From: Acidobacteriota bacterium
GTDB lineage: Bacteria; Acidobacteriota; Thermoanaerobaculia; Multivoradales; JAHZIX01
DNA length: 64,000 nt
Direction: 5' to 3'
NCBI GenBank assembly: GCA_034211275.1
Contig: JAXHTF010000004.1
Coordinates: 1 to 64,000, forward strand
Shown: piece after piece, positions 52,774 to 61,586 of the stretch
How the letters are laid out: the number at the start of each line of letters is the position of its first letter
Numbering within the stretch: position 1 is the first letter of the stretch
Position numbers and translations under genes: made by a program
Notes under the pieces: generated by a model
The model's input: only the letters and a program-made list of their open reading frames with translations
What the model was told of the DNA's origin: nothing
Databases searched by the model: none

Positions 52774-53031
52774 TCACGAGGCTCGGAGCAGGTCACGCCG
52801 GGCCTTATCGTGAGACACCACACGGCCCTCTTGGAGATCCCGCTCGGCGGCCTTGAGCTCCGCGAGATCTTCGGCTGTCAGGGGTTCGTCGTCGTAGGGA
52901 GCCTCCTGAAGCGCTTTGGACACGGGATCGGAAGCCTCCCGCTGGAGATACTCCACAAATCGAAGTGCGGCATGAACCTCCGAGTCCGGGAGGTTCTCTA
53001 CGAGGCTGTGTAGGCGTTCTTTGTCGGTCAT
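52774..53031 (-). CDS. antitoxin of RelB/DUF2281-like type
   Basis: The 85-residue protein has MTDKERLHSLVENLPDSEVH then AALRFVEYLQRE, a short helical N-terminus typical of antitoxins beside RelE-like toxins. An acidic, flexible C-terminal half follows (AEDLAELKAAERDLQEGRVV). The reading frame is intact while the adjacent toxin is broken, a common order of decay. It starts close to the stop of the TPR-CHAT gene, and its own promoter is not evident. It may be a leftover or act on a toxin elsewhere. Confidence 0.75.
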   Translation of the reverse strand: MTDKERLHSLVENLPDSEVHAALRFVEYLQREASDPVSKALQEAPYDDEPLTAEDLAELKAAERDLQEGRVVSHDKARRDLLRAS

Positions 53032-53040
53032 GACTGCATT

Positions 53041-56000
53041 TTAAACCGTACCGAAAGCCGCCCCCCCCTCCCCACCCAGCCGCAACCCAGCCCAGAAATA
53101 GGGATCCGCAGTTTCCCGCTCCCGCAGACATTCCAGCTGCGTTCGCCGCAACGCCTCGTCCCGGGGCAGGGTGCGGAGGTGGTGGTAGAAGCGTTGCATG
53201 AGGGGGACGGCGGTGGTGTCGTCGAGGGGCCAGAGGTGGCTGAGGACGCTGGTGGTGCCGGCGCGGGTGAGGACTTCGGGGAGGCTGAGGATGCGGCGGC
53301 CGGGGAGGATGTAATTGTCCGCCGACCAGCAGGCGGAGAGGGTGATGTGGCGGAGGTGCCGGAGGTCGAGGCGGGCGAGATCGCGGAGGCTGAGGAGCTG
53401 GGCCTTGCGGCCGTCGCCGGGGATGAGGAAGAGGCCCGAGGCGTCGGGGCGGTCGGGTCGGAAGAGGCCGTGGCAGGCGAGGTGGGCCAGGTCGCAGTGC
53501 CCTAGGGCATCGATCACGGTGCGGCGGTCGGCTTGGGCGTCGGTGAGCTGGTGGACCGGCCAGCCGCGGGCTCGGAAATCCTGCTCGAGGAGGGTGATTT
53601 CCTGTGCGACGCCGGGGAGGGGCGGGAGAGGGGGATCGGCGGTGCCGCGGGAGACGCCGACCAGCAGGGCGCGGAGACTCCTCGGGCGCTGCCGCGAGCT
53701 GCCGGAGGAGGCGGCGAGGTTCCCCGGCGGGGCGGAGGCGTGCGGGGTAGAACGATTCGTAGAAAGCCCCGGGGAAAACCCACTCGAAAAGCCAAGAGAA
53801 GGACCCGCGGAGACGGCCGTGGAGAGGGCTGTGGAGAGGGCCGTGGAGAGGGCCCAGCGCTCGACCAGATAGGCGCCGCGGTGGCGGAGGGCGGCGAAGG
53901 GGAAGCCGTGGAGGCTGTCGTCGAGGACCAGGCGCAGCCGGCGGGTGCGCCGGGGGAGCGAGTCGAGGAGAGCGGGGAGCCTGAGGGTTTCGGCAAGCGC
54001 AGTGGCGGTGGATTCGGGGGTGTCCGCCGGGGCCTGCGGGTCGGGATCCCAGCCTTCAGACTCCAGACCGGCGTCGCTGCCCGCGAAGACCAGATCGCGG
54101 GTGTGGGCAGTGGCCAGCATGGAGCGGTGCCAGCGGGCGACCAGCTCGCGGACCTGGATGCGGGTGGCCGGCGCCACCGCGAAGCCGAGACGGCACCAGC
54201 CGAGGTTCATCGTCACCACCCGATCCGGCAGCACCAGAAAGCGCACGGTGATGGTGCGGAGGGGGTGGGTGAGCAGGCGGCGCCAGAGCCTGGTGCGGCT
54301 CTGCGTCGACTCGCCGGGATGCAGCGGCGCTTCGCTGGAGTCGCTGGAGTCGCTGGAAGGGGCAGCGTCGCCTTCCAGCGCTTCCCGGGCCAGCAGGTCG
54401 CTGTGGTGGTCGAGGGCGTCGAGGAGCTCGTGGAGGCGGTGGAGCTCGCGCCAGCGCCGTTTCCAGCGGGCGAGAAGGCGCCGGGGCCAAGAGCCTTGGA
54501 GGGGTTGGACGCAGAGGGCGGTGAGGGCGTCGATGCGGTGGGCCAGCGCTTCCTCCTCGGCGGTCCATTTGTTGAGCAGATAGACGGCGCGGTCCGCTCC
54601 TTGGAGGGAGCCGGCGAGGTGCTGGAGCAGGGCCTCGTTCTCCCGCGCCAGCGCCCGCTGCTCTTCCTCCGGACGGCCCCGCCGAGCCCAACACCAGCTG
54701 AGAGCCCGCTGGGTCTGCCACAGCTCCGGCAGCGTACCCATTGCCCGGAGCCCCGTGAGAGCCCTCTCCAGCCAGACCTCGGCGTCGTCGAGGTGGCCGA
54801 GATAGTAGGCGACGAGGCCGTGGACGGCGTCGAGGCGGGCATGGATCAAGGAAGAATCGGTGCAGCGGAAGACGGTGTCCAGCTGGCGGAGCATCTCCGC
54901 GGCGGTTCCCAGGTCATGGGCCAGCGTCCAGCGGAAGACGAGCTCCCGGTCTTCATACCAGGTGAGGAAGTCGGCGGATTGGAGGAGCTCCGGGGGCGGC
55001 ACGTGCTGTATTTTGGCCGGCTCGGCCGCTGCCGCCGGAGGAGCGGTGGGATGCCAGCTTTCGATCACCGGCGGCGCGATGGCGAGGCTGCCGGCCCGGA
55101 CTTCGGGGACCAGGGATTGGCGGCGGGCTCGGACGACGGGCAGCAGGGCCTCCGCCCGCGCCGCCAGCCCGGGAAACCCGAGGTCGCGGGCCTGGGCAGG
55201 AAGATCAGCGAGGAGCTCTTCCGCCTGGTGGGTGTGGTTGAGCAGCGCCAGGGCGCGGGCGAGGTTGAGCTGAGCGGTGAGGCGGGCGGCGGTGAAGTCG
55301 CCGTGCCGGCAGAGGTCGAGCACTTCCTCGAGCCGGCGGCGAGCGACGCCGTAGCGCCCTTGGAGCAGGGCCAGCTGGGCGGCGAGCTCCCGGCGCCGTA
55401 CTGCCTGGGCAGGTTCCTCCCGGAGCTCCGGCTTGTCTCCTAGAGTCTCGGACTCCAGCGCTTCGAGCTCTTGGGCTGCCGAGGATAGCTCTCCTTGTTG
55501 GAGCAGCGCCGAGGCGCGGGCGAGGCGCAGGGGGCGGCGGAGGCGTTGGGCCAGATCCGGATGGCCGTCGGTGATGAACCCGAGGCCGGCATCGAGCATC
55601 ATCAGGCTGTCGCTGTACTGCCCCAGGGCCGCCAGCAGCTGGCCCAGGATCAGGCACACCAGTGGCAGGAGCACCTGGCGGTGATCGGCATGGACGAAGC
55701 GGCAGCCCGCAGCCCAGCGGCGGAGGCCGGCGTCGGTGAATTCCACCTCCCGGTGATCTCCTACCGTCGGAGCCAGGTATCCCAGCAGCTCGTCGGCGTC
55801 CCGCAGCCGGCCCTCGGCGAGGACGATCTGAATTCGCTTGGCGGTGGCCCAATCGGCGCCGAAGACGTTGCCGGCGTCCCGGCAGAGCTCGGCCATGCCG
55901 TGGAGCAGCGCCTCGGCGGGTTCGGTGGCGCCGAAGAGCACCGCCAGCTCCGCGAGCCGCTCCATCAGCACCAGGTCGAGGCTGGTGAACCGCTCCTTGT

Positions 56001-56121
56001 CGCTGCCCACCGCCGCCAGCCGGTGCGCCAGCAGGTCGCGGTACGCGTCCAGCGCCCGCCGGTGCCGACCTTGGGCTCGCAGCGCTTCCGCTCGCCGGAA
56101 GGCTGTGTCCAGCTCGACCAA
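53041..56121 (-). CDS. TPR-CHAT protein
   Basis: The 1026-residue protein has helical TPR-like repeats over about residues 1-560 and a C-terminal CHAT caspase-like domain. The catalytic pair is His884 in LAHLACHGLF and Cys931 in ITLSACWSAD, followed by LPEVLTRAGTTSVLSHLWPL. A Ser/Ala/Leu-rich insertion with ALST repeated three times lies before the His motif. No signal peptide is seen. CHAT domains are caspase relatives that, in known systems, are switched on by partner proteins. The gene starts 7 bp after the stop of the 1210-residue protein gene, so it is the last gene of the operon. Confidence 0.88.
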   Translation of the reverse strand: MVELDTAFRRAEALRAQGRHRRALDAYRDLLAHRLAAVGSDKERFTSLDLVLMERLAELAVLFGATEPAEALLHGMAELCRDAGNVFGADWATAKRIQIVLAEGRLRDADELLGYLAPTVGDHREVEFTDAGLRRWAAGCRFVHADHRQVLLPLVCLILGQLLAALGQYSDSLMMLDAGLGFITDGHPDLAQRLRRPLRLARASALLQQGELSSAAQELEALESETLGDKPELREEPAQAVRRRELAAQLALLQGRYGVARRRLEEVLDLCRHGDFTAARLTAQLNLARALALLNHTHQAEELLADLPAQARDLGFPGLAARAEALLPVVRARRQSLVPEVRAGSLAIAPPVIESWHPTAPPAAAAEPAKIQHVPPPELLQSADFLTWYEDRELVFRWTLAHDLGTAAEMLRQLDTVFRCTDSSLIHARLDAVHGLVAYYLGHLDDAEVWLERALTGLRAMGTLPELWQTQRALSWCWARRGRPEEEQRALARENEALLQHLAGSLQGADRAVYLLNKWTAEEEALAHRIDALTALCVQPLQGSWPRRLLARWKRRWRELHRLHELLDALDHHSDLLAREALEGDAAPSSDSSDSSEAPLHPGESTQSRTRLWRRLLTHPLRTITVRFLVLPDRVVTMNLGWCRLGFAVAPATRIQVRELVARWHRSMLATAHTRDLVFAGSDAGLESEGWDPDPQAPADTPESTATALAETLRLPALLDSLPRRTRRLRLVLDDSLHGFPFAALRHRGAYLVERWALSTALSTALSTAVSAGPSLGFSSGFSPGLSTNRSTPHASAPPGNLAASSGSSRQRPRSLRALLVGVSRGTADPPLPPLPGVAQEITLLEQDFRARGWPVHQLTDAQADRRTVIDALGHCDLAHLACHGLFRPDRPDASGLFLIPGDGRKAQLLSLRDLARLDLRHLRHITLSACWSADNYILPGRRILSLPEVLTRAGTTSVLSHLWPLDDTTAVPLMQRFYHHLRTLPRDEALRRTQLECLRERETADPYFWAGLRLGGEGGAAFGTV
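53821..53856. repeat. 12-bp tandem repeat in CHAT gene
   Basis: GGAGAGGGCYGT is repeated three times in tandem (the last copy differs in its final three bases) and encodes the ALST repeats of the CHAT insertion on the minus strand. Length variation here would keep the reading frame. Confidence 0.75.
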
Positions 56122-56127
56122 GGCCTG

Positions 56128-59100
56128 CTAGGCCGCCGGCCGGGGGATGACCAGGTACACCGCCGGGGCGTCCTTCTCCTCGCAGCCCGGGGCGGCATCG
56201 GGGCATTCGCCGGGAGTTGAGGACGGAATCGGTGGGCGAAGTTGGCTATCCAGGCTCCATAGAGAATCGGATGGCTCGTCGCTCTCGACTCGCCGCAGCG
56301 GAGCAGGGGAGACGGCGGGGGCGTAGATCTCAGCCGGGTTGTAGCGGCCGATGTCGCTGGCGGGAAGGCGGTAGACGTCGGCGAGGGCACTGCCGGAAGA
56401 GATCTCGTGAAGCGCTCGTACGGGGGAGCTGGCCCAGTCGAGGTTGGCGAGACCGGGAGAGTCTTGGAGGTAGGGGGAGTCTTGGAAGTAGAAGAGCCCC
56501 GGCTTCTGCCGCGAGGAATCTTTCGCCAGGGCCTGGAGCTCGGCGGCATCGAGTTTCTGGGCCCTGAGATCCCGAGGGATGTTGATCCGGAGTCGGAGGG
56601 TGTTCCCGGCGGCGTCGAGCACTGCCTCCTCAGAGACCTCGGTGCCGAGAGCGCGGCGGAGGTTGAAGTGAGCGTACTCGGCGAGGCGCCGGGCGCTGTC
56701 ACGCTGCCGGGGGCTGAGCTGCGGATCCTCGATGCGGCGGTTGATCTCGTCGAAGAAGCTGTCTACTCCCGGGTCGTGGCGCCAGGCTCGGGAGGAGACG
56801 GACTCGGCGGCCTCGCGGAGGCGGTGTTGGTCGAGGAGGGCGAGGCCGCGGCGCAGTCTCAAGGAGGGGCGGTCGCCCGCTACGGAGAGGAGCCGGTCGA
56901 TGGCCTCCAGGGCGTGCTCCGATCGGCCCTCGGCGAGAGCTCGGTCGATGCTCTCCAGCTGCCCTTCCAGCTGTTGCGGGGTGGTCGAGAAGTCTCTCTG
57001 CGGGAGCTCCGCCACCGCCGTCGGGGGGCCACGAGGGGGCGCCGTGTCGAGCAGCTCGCCGTCCGGTCCCAGGGCCTTGCCGGCGCGGAGAAGCTCGCCC
57101 TGCTCGAGGAGCTCAGGGAGCTGAGCCCGCTCGATGGACGCTAGCTGCAAGGTGTGCTGGGCACCTTCGGGAGCTGCCACCCGGGCCTGAAAGCCGGAGG
57201 CGATGTCGAGGCTTGGGGTTGTCTCGGGCACCAGGCGAAGCCAGCCATCGGTGCCCTTCAGCCGGACGGCGAAGCCGCCTTTTTCGAGCTCCACCGCCGA
57301 ATCGACGGCGGCGTCTCTCCGCAGGGCGCGGGATAGATCTTCGGCGCGGCTCAGGCGGCGAGCCAGGCTCTGGCCGGCGTCCAGCTCGCGGGCTGCCCAG
57401 CCGACCTGGAATCCGTTGGCGGTGCGGCCCGCTTCGAAGCGCCCCAGGGGAAGCCCCTCGGCGCCGACGTCCACTGCCAGCCAACCGTCGCCCCGCTGCA
57501 GCCGCCGTTCGAAGGAGCCGTGGGCCAGCTCCCCGGCTTCGCTACGCAGGCGAGCGCCAGCTCGTGGTTTGGAGCGCACGGTGCCGGTGGTGGAGGTCAT
57601 CTTTGCGAAGGTGTGCTCGGCACCGGCGAGGGTGCGCAGGTGCAGCCCGTCGCTGGTGCGTTCCAGCGTCTCGAGGTCGATGGCGCCGCGCAGGAAGGGA
57701 GTGGCTTCGAGGTCCGCGGCGCGCAGGGCGCGGCGGGTGGTGAAGAGTCTGGCTTTGGCCAGGGAGACGCCGCCGGTGACGACGCTCACGGGTTCGCCAG
57801 TCACGGGCTCGCCGGTTTTGGCGTCGCCGCAATCAGCAAAGCGCTCTGAGGAGAGCAGCGGCAGGGCTTCGGTGCGCTGGCCCCGGTAGCCGCGCTCCTC
57901 GAAGCCGATCTCCTGCCACTGCTGGAAGCGCAGCTCGGGTTGCTCCTGTACCCACCGGGGGAACCACAGGTCTCGCTGCACGGGATGGCGGGCCAGGAAA
58001 TCGAGGCTGCCGGAAGCCTCCCGGGATCGCAGCCAAGAGAGAAGGGTGCTCCACTTCATGATCTGGTCCAGCCGTTGGTATTCGGGCTCGTGGCGGGCCA
58101 CCTCGTCGTAGTGGTCGTTCCACCAGCCGAGGAAAGCGGCGGACCGGGCGTTGGGGTCGCTCTCTTCACCGGGGCGCAAGTTGTTGGAGGAGGCGGCGTA
58201 GACCCGGGTGCCGCGGCGACCGAAGGCCAGGGCGTTGTCTTCCAGGGGCTGGAATCCCTCGTCCAGGGGACCGAACCACAGGCGAGTGGAGCTGTGACGG
58301 CGCAGCTCTTCGTCAAAGACCGGCGACTGCCGGACGTAGGTCAGGGGGATGAAGCCCGGAATCTCTGCTCGGGGTGTCTGGCAGGCGAAGTCGAGAGCAT
58401 AGAGCTTGGCCAGGAGGTCGGTGTAGAAGAGCACCATGCCCACTTCCGTGCCCTGCAGGTCTCCGTCGTAGCGGGCGAGCTGGAACTGGTTTTGGCTGAA
58501 GGCCTGCTGCATGAAGAGGCCGGTCCGCTGCCACCGGGGCTCCTGGGTAAAGTGGTAGGCGAGGGCGAGATAGGTTTCGTGCTCTTCCCGGGAGAGCTCG
58601 GTGTCGATGCGTTGGAGAACGTCCGCGGTGAGCTCGATGGGCCCTGGGTCGAGAGCGAAGGAGGACTCGTGGTCGAGGCTTTGCCGGGCCGCCGAGGAGG
58701 CTCGGAGCTTCGCCGCCCTGCCCAGCCGGGGCGCCATATTCTCGCGGAAGAGCTCGAGCAGCTCCGGATATTTGGGTGACCAATCCAGCGAGAAGCCGAT
58801 GCCCTGGACCAGCCCGTCGTGGGAGCTTCCCTGGAGCGCTGCCAGGCGGCGTTGGAGAACAGACCATTCCAGGTCGCGGCGCACCTCCAGGCGGAGCTTT
58901 TCGTCCTCCCCGGTGTAGCGGGTCTCCGCCCATTTTTCTTGGAAGGCTTCGAGCTCGGTGAGGGCCGGTTGGAGCTTCTTCTCAGCCTGCCACAGGGTGG
59001 CCACCTCCTCGACGCCCAGGCCGCGGTAGGAGGAGCCGAGAACGCGCCGGCCGCCCACGAGGATCCGGTCGCCCTCGCCGAGGCGGGCATAGGTCACGTC

Positions 59101-59760
59101 GTCGATGGATTCGAGCAGGCCCTCCAAGGACTCGAGGCTGTCGACTGTGAGCTCCGTGTAGCCGGAGTCGGTGGTGAAGAGCTCCTCGCCGGCGAGAGTC
59201 TGGACAAGGCGCACCTGGAGCCGCGAGGCACGCTGCTGATGCCAGCGGTACTCGAAGACCCACAGCGTGGTGGGGATCTCCCCCAGGTTCTTGCGCTCCT
59301 CGTCGGCGATGGCCGCCAGTTGGTCTCGGCGCTCCTCCGGGGAAGTGCCGGCGGGGATCAGGACCAGCAGCCGGTCATCTCCTAGATAGCGGGAGCGGGT
59401 GACGCCGTATTCAAAGTGAGCGATCTCCCGCAGGTAGCCGGAGCGCCGGGGCGGCAGATCGTAGAGCATCTCGGTGAGGGCTGCGGCGTCGAGATCACTG
59501 TCGCTCAATAGCGCCAGCAGGGTCCAATCCAAGAGCTGATCGCGTTGCTGTCGGGGAGTGAGGGCTGTGAAGTCAGGGCTGGGCTCGAAGAGGATCGGCC
59601 GCCACTGCCCCGAGGCTGCCCAATGAGGGAACGGGGACGTCGAGGTCGAGCCTGGAGAGCTCGCTGGTGGCTCCGCCCAGGCTCCCGGGAGTGGCAGAGT
59701 TGAGAGAAGGAGGAGCAGCGCGACGCCCACGAGACGGGCTGGATGGCTGGAGTTCTTCAT
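56128..59760 (-). CDS. large secreted protein of unknown function
   Basis: The 1210-residue protein begins with a clear Sec signal (LVGVALLLLLSTLPLPGAWA, cleavage probably after AWA near residue 29). I recognise no catalytic domain. Residues about 30-330 hold several alpha/beta segments (YLGDDRLLVLIPAG, TLWVFEYRWHQQRASRLQVR). The middle has aromatic-rich helical stretches (AFLGWWNDHYDEVARHEPEY) and a beta-rich part with repeated GW strands (GDGWLAVDVG, GTDGWLRLV). TPR-like helices lie near residues 925-1010. It sits between the metacaspase (34 bp upstream) and a TPR-CHAT gene (7 bp downstream) in one operon, which makes it a candidate substrate, inhibitor or exported effector. Confidence 0.8.
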   Translation of the reverse strand: MKNSSHPARLVGVALLLLLSTLPLPGAWAEPPASSPGSTSTSPFPHWAASGQWRPILFEPSPDFTALTPRQQRDQLLDWTLLALLSDSDLDAAALTEMLYDLPPRRSGYLREIAHFEYGVTRSRYLGDDRLLVLIPAGTSPEERRDQLAAIADEERKNLGEIPTTLWVFEYRWHQQRASRLQVRLVQTLAGEELFTTDSGYTELTVDSLESLEGLLESIDDVTYARLGEGDRILVGGRRVLGSSYRGLGVEEVATLWQAEKKLQPALTELEAFQEKWAETRYTGEDEKLRLEVRRDLEWSVLQRRLAALQGSSHDGLVQGIGFSLDWSPKYPELLELFRENMAPRLGRAAKLRASSAARQSLDHESSFALDPGPIELTADVLQRIDTELSREEHETYLALAYHFTQEPRWQRTGLFMQQAFSQNQFQLARYDGDLQGTEVGMVLFYTDLLAKLYALDFACQTPRAEIPGFIPLTYVRQSPVFDEELRRHSSTRLWFGPLDEGFQPLEDNALAFGRRGTRVYAASSNNLRPGEESDPNARSAAFLGWWNDHYDEVARHEPEYQRLDQIMKWSTLLSWLRSREASGSLDFLARHPVQRDLWFPRWVQEQPELRFQQWQEIGFEERGYRGQRTEALPLLSSERFADCGDAKTGEPVTGEPVSVVTGGVSLAKARLFTTRRALRAADLEATPFLRGAIDLETLERTSDGLHLRTLAGAEHTFAKMTSTTGTVRSKPRAGARLRSEAGELAHGSFERRLQRGDGWLAVDVGAEGLPLGRFEAGRTANGFQVGWAARELDAGQSLARRLSRAEDLSRALRRDAAVDSAVELEKGGFAVRLKGTDGWLRLVPETTPSLDIASGFQARVAAPEGAQHTLQLASIERAQLPELLEQGELLRAGKALGPDGELLDTAPPRGPPTAVAELPQRDFSTTPQQLEGQLESIDRALAEGRSEHALEAIDRLLSVAGDRPSLRLRRGLALLDQHRLREAAESVSSRAWRHDPGVDSFFDEINRRIEDPQLSPRQRDSARRLAEYAHFNLRRALGTEVSEEAVLDAAGNTLRLRINIPRDLRAQKLDAAELQALAKDSSRQKPGLFYFQDSPYLQDSPGLANLDWASSPVRALHEISSGSALADVYRLPASDIGRYNPAEIYAPAVSPAPLRRVESDEPSDSLWSLDSQLRPPIPSSTPGECPDAAPGCEEKDAPAVYLVIPRPAA

Positions 59761-59793
59761 GGTTGGTCCTGTCGAGGATTTGGCAGCTCGGGG

Positions 59794-61341
59794 TCAGCAC
59801 TTGGTGCCGGCGAGAGGGCTCTCGGTCGATGCGGGAGCCTCTCGGACCTCGAAGCAGTGGGTGACGGTGGCCCAGTCGCCGGCGAGGTGGAGCAGGTGCT
59901 GGAGGCCAGTAGTGAAGGAGGTGTTGAAGGAGGAATTGAGGGAGCTGCCGGCGTCGGCGGGGGAGCCGGTGGACGGCGGGGCCGAACGCCACGGGGGCTG
60001 GCGCAGGCAGGAGAAATCCGCCGGCTGGGTGGTGGCGAAGAGCTTGATCCGCTCGGTACCGTGGCGTGGTTTCCCGCTCTCGGCAGGTTGGGTGCTCGGC
60101 GGGAGCTGGAGGTGGAGGGCGGCTCCCTGCGGGCGCATGCCGAGGCGCAGGACGCCCCCCGGCGGCAGCGGTTCTTGGGATCCCGGCACGGGGTACAGTA
60201 CGCTGATGCGGCCGGTGAGGCCAAAGTCCAGGAGCGCCGGATAGATCGTCTGGTCCGCATGGTTGTGCACCTCGATGCCCAGCCGCGTGCCCTCCGGCAG
60301 GCAGGGGCCGTCGCCGGCATCGAGCGCCAGGGGCTCCCAGGAGCCGTCCTGCCGCCGGCGGTGCAGTCGCAGCTCCACCCGGCCGGCGAGGGCGCTGTTT
60401 CGGTCTCGATTGTCCACAGCGAGGGTGGTGAAGAAGCGGGCTTGGAGTTGCTGGTCCTGAATGGGCGGAAGCCCGGGGAGGTCGTTGACTCCGAAGAGCT
60501 GGCGATCCCGGGCGCCCTCCAGCTGGGGGTGTTGGAGTGGGTAGCGGGCGGTGATGCGGGGGGCGAGGCGCTGGAAGATCTGCCGATAGGAAGAGCCGGC
60601 GGGGGCTGTCTGCAGCTCGCAGCCGAGGAAGAAGGTGAGGGCGCCGTGGGGCTCGCTGCCGTCGCGGTGCTCGTAGGCCGACTCGTCGTCACGGCACGCG
60701 GAGAGGAGGGTGTAGCGATCTCCCAGCTCCGCCAGCGAGGCCCAACTGCCTCTGCGGCAAGGTCGGGCCGATCGGACGCCGGCGAGCCTTGCCTTGGGGC
60801 TGGCGGTCACCGGTGACGGCGGCAGCTCGGCGACCGGCCGGTGGTCTGCGTCTACCCGCCGCACGGCGAAGCCCAGCGGATCCCGGCTGAGGGTTGCGGA
60901 ATGGCAGCAGTCGAAGATCAGGGTCACGGCGTCGGTGCGCCGGGTCAGGCTTAGCAGCCAGTGGTGGATCTCGTCGTCGCTGATGTCACGGTTGGGATGA
61001 GACCCTCGCCCGCTGTCGTAGGGGACGAGGGTCTCATCGTAGCCGTCGGGTTCGTCGCCCTCCCGATCCCGCATCTGGGATCCGTGACCGCTGAAGTGCA
61101 GCACCACCCGGTGGCCTTCGCCGGTGGCTTCCAGAAGCTCCTCCAGGGCTTCGAGGATTCCCGCCCGAGTCGCTGCTGCGTCGAGCAGCAGGCGCGGGTT
61201 GGGGAAGGCGAAGCGTTGCCGGAGGAGCCGAGCCATGAGGCGGGCGTCGTGGACGCAGCCGTCGAGCTGGTTCTCTGGCGGAAAGCCCGGATAGCGGTCG
61301 ATGCCGATGACCAGAGCGTGACCGGGGGGCGGCGCGCTCAT
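59794..61341 (-). CDS. metacaspase-like C14 peptidase
   Basis: The 515-residue protein starts with a caspase p20 domain: ALVIGIDRYPGF, LDGCVHDARLMARLL, catalytic His86 in LHFSGHGSQ and catalytic Cys146 in LIFDCCHSAT. An acidic pocket DGYDETLVPYD, typical of Ca2+-type metacaspases, lies between them. Residues about 320-430 form a beta-rich domain that resembles DUF4384-like accessory domains (LGIEVHNHADQTIYPALLDF). The C-terminus is Ser/Thr-rich. The ATG at 61341 overlaps the stop of a small upstream gene (ATGA), so translation is coupled. Metacaspases cut after Arg or Lys; the target is unknown. Confidence 0.9.
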   Translation of the reverse strand: MSAPPPGHALVIGIDRYPGFPPENQLDGCVHDARLMARLLRQRFAFPNPRLLLDAAATRAGILEALEELLEATGEGHRVVLHFSGHGSQMRDREGDEPDGYDETLVPYDSGRGSHPNRDISDDEIHHWLLSLTRRTDAVTLIFDCCHSATLSRDPLGFAVRRVDADHRPVAELPPSPVTASPKARLAGVRSARPCRRGSWASLAELGDRYTLLSACRDDESAYEHRDGSEPHGALTFFLGCELQTAPAGSSYRQIFQRLAPRITARYPLQHPQLEGARDRQLFGVNDLPGLPPIQDQQLQARFFTTLAVDNRDRNSALAGRVELRLHRRRQDGSWEPLALDAGDGPCLPEGTRLGIEVHNHADQTIYPALLDFGLTGRISVLYPVPGSQEPLPPGGVLRLGMRPQGAALHLQLPPSTQPAESGKPRHGTERIKLFATTQPADFSCLRQPPWRSAPPSTGSPADAGSSLNSSFNTSFTTGLQHLLHLAGDWATVTHCFEVREAPASTESPLAGTKC

Positions 61342-61508
61342 TCCGCCTTGGGAACGTCGCGGCCGTCCTTGCCCTCGTCCTTGCTGTCGCCGGAGCCACC
61401 GGCACTGCGGTTCAGGGAGGAGGTCGCCGCAGAATCCTCCGGGCGCAGGCTGTCGGCAGAGTCGTTGGAGAGGGAGCGGTCGTTGGCGGGGGGGAAGTTC
61501 TGAGGCAT
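61338..61508 (-). CDS. small 56-residue protein coupled to metacaspase
   Basis: This short frame starts at 61508 behind CCAAGGAGACCCCACC, a good ribosome-binding site, and ends in a TGA overlapping the metacaspase ATG by 4 bp. The product (MPQNFPPANDRSLSNDSADS at its start) is hydrophilic and probably disordered, rich in Ser, Asp, Gly and Lys, with SLRPEDSAATSSLNRSAGG in the middle and acidic/basic mixed KDEGKDGRDVPKAE at the end. It has several Arg and Lys sites that a metacaspase could cut. I do not recognise a family. It may be a co-regulator or substrate, or only a leader for coupling. Confidence 0.6.
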   Translation of the reverse strand: MPQNFPPANDRSLSNDSADSLRPEDSAATSSLNRSAGGSGDSKDEGKDGRDVPKAE

Positions 61509-61586
61509 GGTGGGGTCTCCTTGGTTGGTTCGGTTTTGGGTGATTTGGATCTCCGGTGTTGGGAGCGCGGCGGGTCCGCGCCTTCT

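Noticed and set aside
52546-53013. Plus-strand frame of 155 codons opposite the antitoxin and toxin remnant
   Set aside because: It only reads the antisense of the antitoxin gene and toxin remnant; the minus-strand readings match known toxin-antitoxin families.
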